A DNA stretch of 44,097 nucleotides from Lojkania enalia (Eukaryota > Ascomycota > Dothideomycetes > Pleosporales), in NCBI GenBank assembly GCA_010094045.1, contig ML986651.1, positions 181,614 through 225,710 of the forward strand. The letters are read 5' to 3'. This document shows, piece by piece, positions 11,609 to 21,588 of this stretch. Under the pieces are notes generated by a model. That model saw only the letters and a list, made by a program, of their open reading frames with translations. It searched no databases and was not told where the DNA came from. The position numbers and the translations under genes are program-made. Position 1 is the first letter of the stretch. Every line of letters starts with the position of its first letter.

Positions 11609-11729
11609 TATTAGAGGGTACCTCTTTAGTGTTTACCCTTATACGTGATCGGGGTTAGCACCTTAGCATTTTTATAGATAAATAGCTTCCTCTATAGCTT
11701 TAATTAAACTTTAAGCCCTCTATCTAATA
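11609..11729 (+). repeat. 5' LTR of the TRIM-like element
   Basis: 121 bp. It is the less mutated of the pair, retaining acgtgatcgggg where the other LTR has atataataaggg. Confidence 0.85.
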
Positions 11730-11742
11730 GGTTATAAGTTCT
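11730..11742 (+). other. Probable primer-binding site of the TRIM
   Basis: GGTTATAAGTTCT directly follows the LTR. With RIP reversed this resembles GGTTATGAGC, the complement of the anticodon arm of initiator tRNA-Met, which Ty1/copia elements such as Drosophila copia use as a half-tRNA primer. The match is short and inferred. Confidence 0.45.
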
Positions 11743-12142
11743 TACCTACCTCTATATATAGTTTTATTAGCAGCTTATTATCGTTAATTCTATAGGTATA
11801 GTCCTAGTAGAGAAGCTTCTGCAGCTAGTATATTAGTCTAGTACCTATTATAGCTACTAAGCAGCTGTAGCGTTATTATACTAGTATACTATAGCAGCTA
11901 GCTAAGAGACCTATCTAGCTTAAAGCCTATACTTTTACCAACTAATAGATAGCCTAGTAGTAGTACCTAGTCGATAGTAAACCTAGTTTACGCCACCTAT
12001 ATAGGATGTAATACTATTATTACGCTAAATATAAGAGTTATAAATTCTAGAAGAGATAGAAAACTTCTTTTTATATAAGAGGATACCTATTAATATATAA
12101 TAGGAGAGGACGTTATTTTATCTAATTAACTTTATTAACCAA

Positions 12143-12660
12143 GAGCTACTAAGCTAGAGTTATTAAGCTAGAGTTCCTAAGCTAAAGTTACTAAGTAAAA
12201 GCTACTAAGTTAGAGCTATTAAGCTAGAGCTACTAAACTAGAACTATTAACCTAAAGCTAGTAAGCTAGAGCTATTAAGCTAGAGCTACTAAACTAAAGC
12301 TATTAACTAAGAGCTACTAAGCTAGAATTCCTAATCTAGAGCTATTAAGTTAGAGCTACTAAGCTAAAGCTACCGAACTAGAGTCCCTAAGCTAGAGTTA
12401 CTAAGTAAGAGCTACTAAGCTAGAACTATTAAGCTAGAGCTACTAAGCTAGAGCTATTAAGCTAGAGTCCCTAAGCTAGAGTTATTAAGTAAGAGCTATC
12501 GAGTTAGAGCTATTAAACTAGAGCTATTAAGATAGAGCTACTAAGCTAGAGTCTCTAAGCTAGAGTTACCGAGCTAGAGTTTCTAAGCTAGAGTTATTAA
12601 GCGAGAGCTACTAAACTAGAGTTATTAGGGTAGAACTACTATACTAGAATTATAGAGCTA
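12143..12660. repeat. 14-bp minisatellite, about 37 units
   Basis: Head-to-tail copies of GAGCTACTAAGCTA and close variants (gagttattaagcta, gagtccctaagcta) over about 518 bp. Most variation is C/T or G/A at fixed positions, as RIP would cause. The array lies in the 3' half of the TRIM, just before its purine tract. A unit of 14 is not a multiple of three, and no reading frame is evident. Confidence 0.92.
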
Positions 12661-12733
12661 GAAGAATATTTAGAATATATATAAGGAGAGATAGTATAGT
12701 AATTCTCTCTTACGTCTTTTAGTTAGGAGGGTA

Positions 12734-12854
12734 TATTAGAGAGTACTTCTTTAGTATTTACTTTTATATATAATAAGGGTTAGCGCTTTAGTATTTCTAT
12801 AGATAAATTACTTCCTCTATAACTTTAATTAAACCTTAAGCCCTCTATCTAATA
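12734..12854 (+). repeat. 3' LTR of the TRIM-like element
   Basis: 121 bp, preceded by AGGAGGGTA. By hand count it differs from the 5' LTR at about 18 sites, about 16 of them transitions. Confidence 0.85.
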
Positions 12855-13089
12855 GTACTACAAGTTTTTTTAAAGAGCTAAAAACTTATAAATACTTTAG
12901 TAGCTATATATAAAAATCTCTTACTATATAATACTATACTATTATACTAAATATACTTTCTTTTATATATTTTATACTTAGTTACTTCTTCTAATTACCT
13001 TTTAAGTTTAGAGTTGTAAGTTTAAAGAAGTATATTCTAATATAGTATTAACTTAGCACCTTTTATAAGCTATAAGAATCTTTCTTATA

Positions 13090-13472
13090 ATATATTCTAC
13101 TATCGAAGCGGCTAAACTATTAAAGCGGCTACTTTTTCTTAGTATTATAAATACTATATACGAACTATAATAAATCTACAATATAACCTTCTATTAATTT
13201 AATAAAAAGGTAGAATTGAGCTTACCTTATAGGCGTATAAATTAGGCTAGTTTAAGAGCGTATAACGCGCTGCTATAGCTTTTAATATATAATATTAATA
13301 ACTTTCTACTTAACTTTATAGAATTGCGTTTCGCTTTTTATATACAACTAAATCGCTAGAAGTTTATAGTAACTAAAGAATAAACAATTATATAATATAT
13401 TCTCGACCTTAATTTATAAGAATTTACGCCCCGGCTATATAAAGTAGTAGATATAGTAGATAAACTATTAGG
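13090..13472 (+). mobile_element. A5: 5' part of a family A transposon, cut by B
   Basis: It starts atatattctactatc (from ACGTATTC) after TA at 13088-13089, inside A4. It contains the two-box terminus and the N-terminal transposase region, ending at the family position taaactattagg. The right part is absent; LTR element B follows directly. Heavily mutated. Confidence 0.88.
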
Positions 13473-13816
13473 TATAACAGCCTCTAATTAGCTTAATATA
13501 GGATAGGATAATAACTAAGAGTAATTATATACTATAGGAGATTATTCTTATAGGCTTATAATAGAAGTATATAAGTAGAGTATATAAAGGATATTTAAAT
13601 TAACTATAAAGAGCTATAAAGGTGGGAGTTATAAGGTTATTAAATATAATTTAGTTCTCTTACTATTCTCTTACTTAGTACGTAACCTGCGATTAAGCAG
13701 GCTTAGTAGCTTAGTTATAACTAAGTTGCTAAGCTATTTATATAATCTAGCGTTACTTACTTACCTATATAGAATTCTATACCTTAATAAGTTCTAGTGT
13801 AAGGGTATCTATAATA
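13473..13816 (-). repeat. 3' LTR of B
   Basis: 344 bp, starting tataacagcctc on the plus strand. It is more strongly mutated than the LTR at 21245-21588. Confidence 0.9.
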
Positions 13817-13831
13817 CTATTCTCCCTCTCT

Positions 13832-14460
13832 AAACTCTTAGCCCGAGAGTTATTCTATTTTTAGTTATATAGTAGGGCTAGCAAGCTACTTATTTATCTT
13901 CTATATACCTCCCTAATACCTCTTTCTTATTATTTTATATTAAGTTACTATCGCTGCGCTAACCGTATTAATTTTTCTAGCTCGATTATAATACCTTATT
14001 CTTAGTATTCCTATAAGGGACTAGTATATAAAATTAGTAAGAAGGAAATTCTAAAGCGATTATACTATTCTAAATATTTTTAGTCCGGTATATAGTCGTC
14101 TTATAATATTTCCTATAATGCTTAGGATACTTATATACTCTAGTTCCTATACTAATTTATAGTACTTATACGTAGCAGTAGAATATTAAGATAAGAAGGT
14201 TAAGAAGTTAAATCGCTAGTTTTAGCTGGCTGAAGAGAGTATTAAAAGATTCTAGATTAACTAGAGGATATAAATAGTAAGGTAATAGTAGTTTAGGTAA
14301 AAGTTTAACACTTTTAGAAAATTTATAAACAAGCGAAGTATAGATAAGTAGAGGGTTATAAATATATGTAGGAGCAGCTTAAAGAAGAGAAAGAAGCGGA
14401 CTGTAAGGTGGGTCTTCTTCCTAAGGTAGAGTTGCCTCCTATAATATAGCTAATATTATT
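13832..14460 (-). other. 3' untranslated region of B
   Basis: About 630 bp between the chromodomain relic and the purine tract. I see no recognisable domain on either strand. It keeps some CA/TG but yields no open frame of note. Confidence 0.5.
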
Positions 14461-15513
14461 TAATTCTACTACTCTATTTCTAGATTTTCTTTATAAATTT
14501 AGATTTTATAATATACCTACAACGCTGTAGGGCTAAGGTTTTCTTTTAGTTTCTAGGTATTACTCTATAAGTTTTTATATTCGTCTATTCCTAACTATTT
14601 AATTAGATAGTATTATTTGCTATTTTATATCCTATATTTTATTATCTTCTTAACTTCCTATTTCTAATCTTCTCTGTATATATCTGTATTATATACTACT
14701 AGTTTAGCGTCCTAGAGTGCCTTTTCTATAAGTATAATATAGAAGGTTAGGTAGATTTTTATAGTTGTAGGTAACTTAAGTTAATAGTTTACGGGTAATA
14801 TTTGTTCTTTAATCTTATATAGTCCGATTTTAATATAGTCTAATTTACTGCTTAGTTGTTTACTTTAAATATTTTATTGTAGTAGCTAAACTTTTTCTCT
14901 CTTTTTAAAGTAAGGTAGTTATTTATATTTCTTATTATAGTATTTCTTTATAGTATATTATAAAAACTAAAAGTCTTTCTTTAGTAAGTCTTACGTTTAT
15001 TAAATAATCTTAACTTATTCCTATACTTATAATATCTATAATACTACTTTAATTAGGGTATTATAGGTTTTTAGTTTATATCTATAGTTTACTATAAATA
15101 GTAATATTTCGGTTATACTATATATAGTACTATTATACGCGAGTTGTACTATTAGTAGTAGTATTACCTAATTATTTTATTAGTAGTTAAGGTAGTATTA
15201 TAGGTATTACTCTACTATTTAGTTTATTTATTCTATCTATCTATCTATTTATAGATAAAATACTATAGATATTTTATATTTAATTCCTAGTAAGTTTATA
15301 ATTGTTTGCTAAAACTTTAAGGTAAACTTAGTATCTTAGTTTATAATTATCTTTTATAGTACTCTATATTATACTATAATCTATTTTAGAAAGATGTTCG
15401 TAACTTATTCTACTAATAATACTTTATTATAGGGGATAAAGTAGGTGTATTTTATAAGTCTATCTATAATTATTATAATAGAGTTATATATTTCTCCTTT
15501 AGGGTAGTCTTTT

Positions 15514-15717
15514 TATAGTAAGAGGCGAATCTTATCTTAGGGAGGGAGATAAGGAGCTGAACTGGTTAATTAAAGATAGCTAGCGGGCTATATTTATATA
15601 TATAAAAAAGGGGTATATTAGCTAATATCTAGCGTAATATCCGGCGTAATATCGTACGTAATATCGTACGTCGATATCTAATACAGCTCGGTAGACTAGC
15701 CGAAAATTCCTATAATA
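15514..15717 (-). repeat. 3' LTR of C1
   Basis: 204 bp. It contains four 12-bp units of the type TAATATCNNNCG at 15623-15670. The polypurine tract GCTAGGGGGG lies next to it on the minus strand (15719-15730). Confidence 0.9.
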
Positions 15718-16580
15718 CACCCCCCTAGCTTTAACTACGAAGGAGAAGCTGCGTCGAAAAAATAAAGGTAGATACTATACTAAAAGAGGTAAATTATATA
15801 GAGTAACTAGTAGTAGAGCTAAATATGCTTGTAGAAATATTAATTTAGATTACCCCCTAAGATTCTTATTAGTAATCGATTTATTTAGCTGATAGAAATT
15901 TCTAAGATTCGATTCTAGCTAAAATTAGTAAGGCGAAGGCCTTCTACTACTACTCTATTTCTAATCTAGCAACTAATAGTACTAATAATTCTACCTTAGT
16001 AGTCGATTTTGTAACCGTACGCTGAATTGAGGCTTTCTAATTAATTAGCATCCTAAAAAGTTAAAAATATATAATTGTAGGAACTTTGAGTATTAGGATT
16101 ATTACTAAAAGCTGTATTAGAGATACTATAAAATAGTAATTACTCTATAGAGCAGTATTAATATAGTATTTTCCGGGGTTCTACTAGTATTATAATAATA
16201 TTAAATACGCCCGCGCGACGTTAAAGCGTATAAAAAAATGCGATCTAGGCTATATTAGGAAGAGTAGGTTCTAGTCGATAGATTTTAACCTCTTCGGGAG
16301 GTACACTTAAATCCGTATATTCTTATACCCTCAGCTAGAAATATACTAGGATATATTAATATAGGAGAATAAAATAGCCTTAAACGTGATATAGTATATT
16401 AATAGGCTTATAAAGTACAGAATTTACACGTAATTCTAATAGCTAAGTACCTAAAGATCGTTGGTAAACGATAAAGATAATAATATCGCGATATTACGAT
16501 ACTAAATAAAAAGGAGTAATATCGATCGTAATATATAAATTGAGTTGCAGCTATTTTAGTACGGTAACCGGGCTTATAAC

Positions 16581-16783
16581 TATAGTAAGAGGCGAATCTT
16601 ATCTTAGGGAGGGAGATGAGGAGCTAAACTAGTTGATTAAAGATAGCCAGCGGGCTATATTTATATATATAAAAAGGGGTATATTAGCTAATATCTAGCA
16701 TAATATCTAGCGTAATATCGTACGTAATATTATACATCGATATCTAATACAGCTTAACAGACTAGCTAAAAATCTCTATAATA
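16581..16783 (-). repeat. 5' LTR of C1
   Basis: 203 bp, starting tatagtaagagg on the plus strand, with the same four 12-bp units. Confidence 0.9.
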
Positions 16784-19700
16784 CTTTTAACTTTAATAGC
16801 TTAACGATAAAGTTTATAGTAACTTCTATCTATAGTCTAGTAGGTGTTTTTAGATTTTATAATAGTCTATAGGGTATATATCTATTAGGTTTATTTTATT
16901 AGCAGTCTATATATTCTCGTAATATATTCTTTACCTATTCTCTTATTTTAGGAAAGTAGAATCTTCTAAGGATTTATTCTAGCGTTTTTTCTATTCCTTA
17001 ATATCCGTAGGTAGAGACTTTATAAAATTGCCTAATAAATTCTTTTCTAATCTTAGCTGGTATATAGATTCGGTTGTAGATGTATAATAGTTTATCTATC
17101 TATTCTAGTTCTTATTCTTAGAGTTCTTCGGGTATTCTATCTATTACTAACCTAACTAGTATTATCCAGCTTACTTCTTTAGTAATAGTTATTACTGCAA
17201 GTCTTAGGTAATTATATACTATACTTTCATCTTATTATTTTCTTAGTAGTATAGCTGTAGTTCCCTTCTCTTACTCGTATTTTAATAGTTTACTTAATAC
17301 GTCTACTCTTTAGTTTTATCTTCTACTAATATAGATAATCTTAAAGTTAAATGTAGCTAGTTCTTATAACTATCTAATCTATCTAGGGGTAAGAGTTTTA
17401 GTAGTAAGAAAGGTAGTAAGGTTTTTATAATCGTAATAGACTTCGGTTTATTATTTTACTCCTTATAGGTATATATACTATTCTTTAAAGTATACTATAA
17501 TAGCTAGGAGTTCTTAGTTATATATATTATAATTTATCTCTACTAGTATAAGTTTTTGTAAATAGTATACTACTAGATATCGTTTCCTATTATAGATCTG
17601 TATAAGGATTCTAGCTATTCTTATTTCTAATGTATTAGTTTCTATAAAAGCTTTCTTTTCTAGGTTATAGAGTTTTAGTACTAGTTCTTATTAAAATTAC
17701 TTCTTAACTTCCTAAAAGGCTTTCTCTTATTCGTTTCCCTATGTAAAAGTAATATTCTTCTTTAATAGTTAAGTTAAGGGTGTAGTTATATTACTCTAAT
17801 TATTTATAAAAGTTTGGTAGAAGTTATAAAATCTTATAAAGGATTAGATATCTTTAACTAACTTTAGGATTAGCTAGTTTTTAATTGCTGCTAATTTATT
17901 TAGGTCTATTTATAGTTATTCTAGTTTAATAATAAATCCTAAGTAGTCTATTTGCGTAGTATAGAATTTATACTTTCTTACTTTAAGGTATAATTTTACT
18001 ACTTATAATACGCGTAATACTTGTTTAATATATTCCTTATATTCTTGTTTTATTTTTAAATATACGAGAATATTGTCTAAGTATACTATATAGAATTATC
18101 TAAGGTAGGGTTTTAGTACTTTATTAATTCGTTTTTAAAAAGTAGCTGGTGCGTTAATAAGTCTAAATAGTATAACTAGGTATTTAAAAAGTCTCTTTTT
18201 TATTCTAAATGCTATTTTTTATTTATCTCCTTCTTTAATATAGATTTAATAGTATATATTCTAGATATCTAATTTTATAAAGATAGTAGCTTCTTTTAGT
18301 TAGTCCCTTAAGTCACAGATAAGTAGTAAAGGATATTAGTCCTTAATTATAATATTATTAAGGGTACGATAATCGATATATATTTATAGGTCTATTATTT
18401 CTTTCTTATCTATAAAGAGTATAGGGTGTACTACTAGTAAGTTTAATTCTCTAATTATTCTCTTCTTTAGGTATTCGTCTATATATTATTCTAGAGCTTC
18501 TATTTCCCTTAGTATTAGGCTGTATATTAGTCTATATCTAGGTTCTTTTCCTAGTTATAGTTTAATTTTATAATCGTATTCTCTATATTTAGATAGGTAT
18601 TATAGTAGTTCTTAGAGTTATTCTATTAAATATTAGTATTCCTTAGATATACTATATAATATATTTCCTGTTAGGAATAATTCTTTTACTACTTCTTTTA
18701 CTATTATAGCGAGTTGTTCTTTAATTAGTTAGCTAGAGTTTTTAAGGATAATTTGTCCCGTTTACTAGTTTATCTAAAGGTTTTCTTTTCTTAACTATAG
18801 AATTCCTAGGATAATATTATAGTTAGTAATTTCTATAATTTAGAATATCTATTCTTGTTAGGTTGTTTCTAGAATTTTAAATTCTCCTAGTTCTATAGTA
18901 TATATAACTTTCTTCTAGAAATCTTTCCCTTCTATAATTTAGATTATATAGGGTCGTTCTAGTTATACTATAAGTATTTCTTTTCTAGCAATATAGTTGC
19001 TAGCTATAAAATTCTTTATTACTCTACTATTAATAAGTATATATACTTTATAGCTGTAGTATTATCTAGGTGTTATAAGATAGTATTCTCCTATATTCTT
19101 ATACAGCTAAGTTGTTTTAGGCTAATAAACTATTACTTCTTTTATAGATATATATTTCGGGCATTTCCGTTCTAGGTATTTATACTATAGTCTTCCTCTA
19201 ACGTATACTTTAGATAGTAACGGTCTAAGTTTAAGTACTATATAGTTTTAGGTTTGTTTAGTAACTTCCTATTCTATTATAGTTTCTTATTTTATAGGAT
19301 TTCCTAGTACTTCGTCTTTATTTAATTATTTTAGCTATACACCTATGTTTTCTTTTCTTTTTTAGTAGGCTTTATACTATTGTTTAATACACGATATCCA
19401 TACTATCTTAAAATATACTAGGTGGTATTAGTTTATATAGGGGTTATTATCTTCTCTAACCTAGTAATCCTATTCTTATTTATATTATAATACCTTTAGT
19501 ACCCAGTATTTTACTAGTACTTTACTTTATAAGAAGGCTACTACTTTCCGTACTATATATACAGCCTTATCCTAATCTATTATATTAAGGTGTCTTTCTA
19601 CTACTTTCGTCGTTTCTATCCATTTTTAAAAGTATAAGAAGCGGATTTCCCTAGGGTAGGTATTTTACTATTCTTTATAAACGTTGATAATATCTTATCC

Positions 19701-21244
19701 TAGTCTATTTTTATTGTAAAACCTTATAGGTAGTTCTTCTTATAGAGTAGCTATAAGAGCCGGGGTTCCCTATTTATACTCGATTATTCCTCGTCGGTAC
19801 GTAGAATATACTCTAGGTACTAGTTTAGGTATTAGTACTCTAGTAGTAGCTTCTTCTATTTATAATAGGGTGTTTATCTCTTTATTCTTATCTAATATTT
19901 CCTAAACTTCTTCTAGCTATCTTTTTATACGTTCTTGTGTTGCTATAAGTTGTATTTTCTTCTAAGGTTAATATCCTATAACTTCTTTAAGTTGTTAGTA
20001 TATTTAACACTTATCTTTATTATAGAAGAACTAATATAAGGTTCTACATTCTATAATTACAGCTAGTTTTTCTTTACCTGCTTCCTACGGTTTATTTTCT
20101 ATAGGCTAGTTTCTCTTTTCTTTCTTTTTACTTCGATATTCCTTTACTATATATTCTAGTTTCTAATAATTGTAGCACTTAATATCTTTCTTCTAAGTCT
20201 TCTTTTCTTAAGTCGCCTGTAACTTAAGCTTCTTTTCTCTAATAGCACTTAGATCTATAGGTCCGCCCGCGTCGACAGCTCTTATTAAGAAATATACTCT
20301 TTAGTAGTACGCTTGTCTTTCCTCGTTTTTAAACTAGTATAGTTCGTTGTTAATTCTTTTTACTAGTTAGAAGTATAATACTAAGTCCTGCAGTTGTTCT
20401 ATATATATTATTACTCTTCTTATTTCTATTTTTAACCCTCTACAGAATTTTACTATTATACTATAGTCGTTCTAGACAACTTTATTTAAGAGCTGTTAAA
20501 AGCTCGATATATATAAGGTAATAGATTCTAGTTGAACTAGTTTGTAGAATCTACCTTCTACTACTTGTACTTCGTTAATATCTCTAAACGCTAGTTTGAG
20601 TTTCTATTAGAAGTATACTAAACTCGTAAATATTATCTTAGTTTTACTCTTCTAGTATTCTTCCGCGTGGTTCTTAAAGTCTATTAGGAAGGACTAGAAC
20701 TAGTTGAGTAGTTTACCTGTTAAGTATACTCCTATAAATAGTACTTTCTTATTCTTATATTAAATAATATTAAGGTTAGTATTAATATAGATCTTTACTA
20801 CTACTAAGAATCCTTTAAGTTTAGACCTAGTTCTATTAAACTTGTTAAGTAGTACTAATTTCATTCGTCGTTAGTAATATATTATTAGTAGTACTCTTTC
20901 GATTTACTCGAGTTTTTAGATAATTCCCGTAAGTTCTATCCCTTATTTACTATTAACTATTCCTTATATTTCTTTAAGACTTTTAAGAAGGCTGTCCTAA
21001 GTCTTCTTTAAACTTCTTATCTATTTATCTGCTAGAATTAGCTGTTCCTATTATTACGTTAATTCGTTCTACATTCTTATAAATGTAGTTGTTGTACCTG
21101 CCTCCGAAGAGGTAGCCTTACTAACTAATCCCGACATTCTACTTGCGTAAGTTTCCTATATTACTTACTAAAGGTATCTCTTTTCTTATAACTAGGGTAG
21201 TTTAACTAGTCTTACTTCTTCTAGTCTTATAAGGGTAGTTAAAG

Positions 21245-21588
21245 TATAACAGCCTCTAATTAGCCTGGTATAGAACAGGATAATAACTAAGAGTAATTAC
21301 GTACTACGGGAGATTATTCTTATAAGCTTATAATAGAAGTATATAAGTAGAGTATATAAAGGATATTTAAATTAACTATAAAGAGCTATAAAGGTAGGAG
21401 TTGTAAGGTCGTTAAATATAATTTAGTTCCCTTACTATTCTCTTACTTAGTACGTAACCTGCGACTAAGCGGGCTTAATAGTTTAGTTGCAACTGAGTTG
21501 CTGAGCCGTTTATATAACCTAGTATTACTCGCTTACCTATATAGAATCCTATACCTTAATAGGTTCTAGTATAAGGGTGTTCGTAATA
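21245..21588 (-). repeat. 5' LTR of B
   Basis: 344 bp, less mutated than its partner. It contains two overlapping palindromes, AGTTGCAACT (21485-21494) and GCAACTGAGTTGC (21489-21501). Confidence 0.9.

Larger units (their letters stand above)
11609..12854 (+). mobile_element. Non-coding LTR retrotransposon (TRIM-like) with a minisatellite
   Basis: Two 121-bp direct repeats (11609-11729 and 12734-12854) enclose about 1 kb with no coding relic. The repeats start tattag and end ctaata, as RIP would leave TGTTAG...CTAACA. A primer-binding-like ggttataagttc follows the left repeat, and a purine tract AGGAGGG precedes the right one. The flanking 5-mers atact (11604-11608) and gtact (12855-12859) correspond to GCACT in intact A3, a 5-bp duplication altered by RIP. 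The size, short LTRs and lack of genes fit terminal-repeat retrotransposons in miniature; movement would depend on another element's enzymes (inference). Most of the right half is a 14-bp tandem repeat. Confidence 0.85.
11384..13087 (-). mobile_element. A4: 3' part of a family A transposon, split by a TRIM
   Basis: It begins ACGTATTCTACTATTAAAGC after TA at 11382-11383 and follows the A3 sequence: 11384-11608, then, after the TRIM, 12860 to about 13087. This is only the 3' end of the element (terminus, zinc-knuckle tail, basic region). Its terminus has one GCGGC box, where A3 has two. The rest should lie beyond A5, but B and D are found there instead. It is strongly mutated. Confidence 0.88.
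15514..16783 (-). mobile_element. C1: non-autonomous Ty1/copia derivative inside B
   Basis: 1,270 bp between two LTRs of about 204 bp, with a perfect 5-bp duplication ctttt (15509-15513 and 16784-16788). The interior holds the leader with the primer site (minus-strand GTTATAAGCCCGGTTAC at 16564-16580), the end of the RT-RNase H linker, a short RNase H remnant and the purine tract. Gag, protease, integrase and RT are missing. It shares two deletion joints with C2 and lacks a further piece of about 260 bp near 15,930. It interrupts the integrase of B. Confidence 0.92.
14470..21137 (-). pseudogene. gag-pol: B gag-pol relic, interrupted by C1 in the integrase
   Basis: The probable Gag start ATG survives at 21137 (MSGLVSKATSSEAG), 108 bp after the 5' LTR, and is followed by a helical, coiled-coil-like stretch (SSLKKTQDSLLKVLKKY). 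The zinc knuckle near 20,186-20,134 reads CYNYQKLEYIVKEY (family CYNCxKxGHxxxxC). Protease LINSRVIKNFI lies near 19,040. The RT box YLDNILVY at about 18,083-18,060 keeps one Asp. RNase H lies at about 17,640-17,250 (ELLAIIVYFKE; YDYKNLTTF). The integrase zinc region near 17,080-16,930 reads YKVSTYRYQGIEKTLERI. The integrase core resumes left of C1 at about 15,508 (NSIIIIIDRLIKYTYFIP, then DRQIEQIN near 15,240). The chromodomain, about 14,650-14,480, reads EVKKIIKYRI, then QYYLIKQLG. Stops replace Gln and Trp throughout. Confidence 0.87.
13473..21588 (-). mobile_element. B: full-length Ty3/gypsy chromovirus, minus strand, split by C1
   Basis: 8,116 bp including the 1,270-bp insertion C1. Two 344-bp LTRs (13473-13816 and 21245-21588) enclose gag and pol, read right to left. 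In the coding direction the LTR begins tattacgaacac (from TGTTACGAACAC) and ends ggctgttata (from ...TTACA). The purine tract next to the 3' LTR reads AGAGAGGGAGAATAG on the minus strand (13817-13831). No clear tRNA-type primer site follows the 5' LTR. The 5 bp outside the two LTRs (ttagg on the left, tataa on the right) do not match, and the flanks belong to different elements (A5 and D). Confidence 0.9.

Noticed and set aside
12143..12660. CRISPR array
   Set aside because: The units are contiguous 14-mers without unique spacers, and the context is eukaryotic transposons.
21225..21244. A tRNA primer site next to the 5' LTR of B
   Set aside because: The bases after the LTR (CTTTAACTACCC on the minus strand) do not start with TGG or a RIP form of it. 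Self-priming as in Tf1 was considered, but no matching complement was seen in the LTR.
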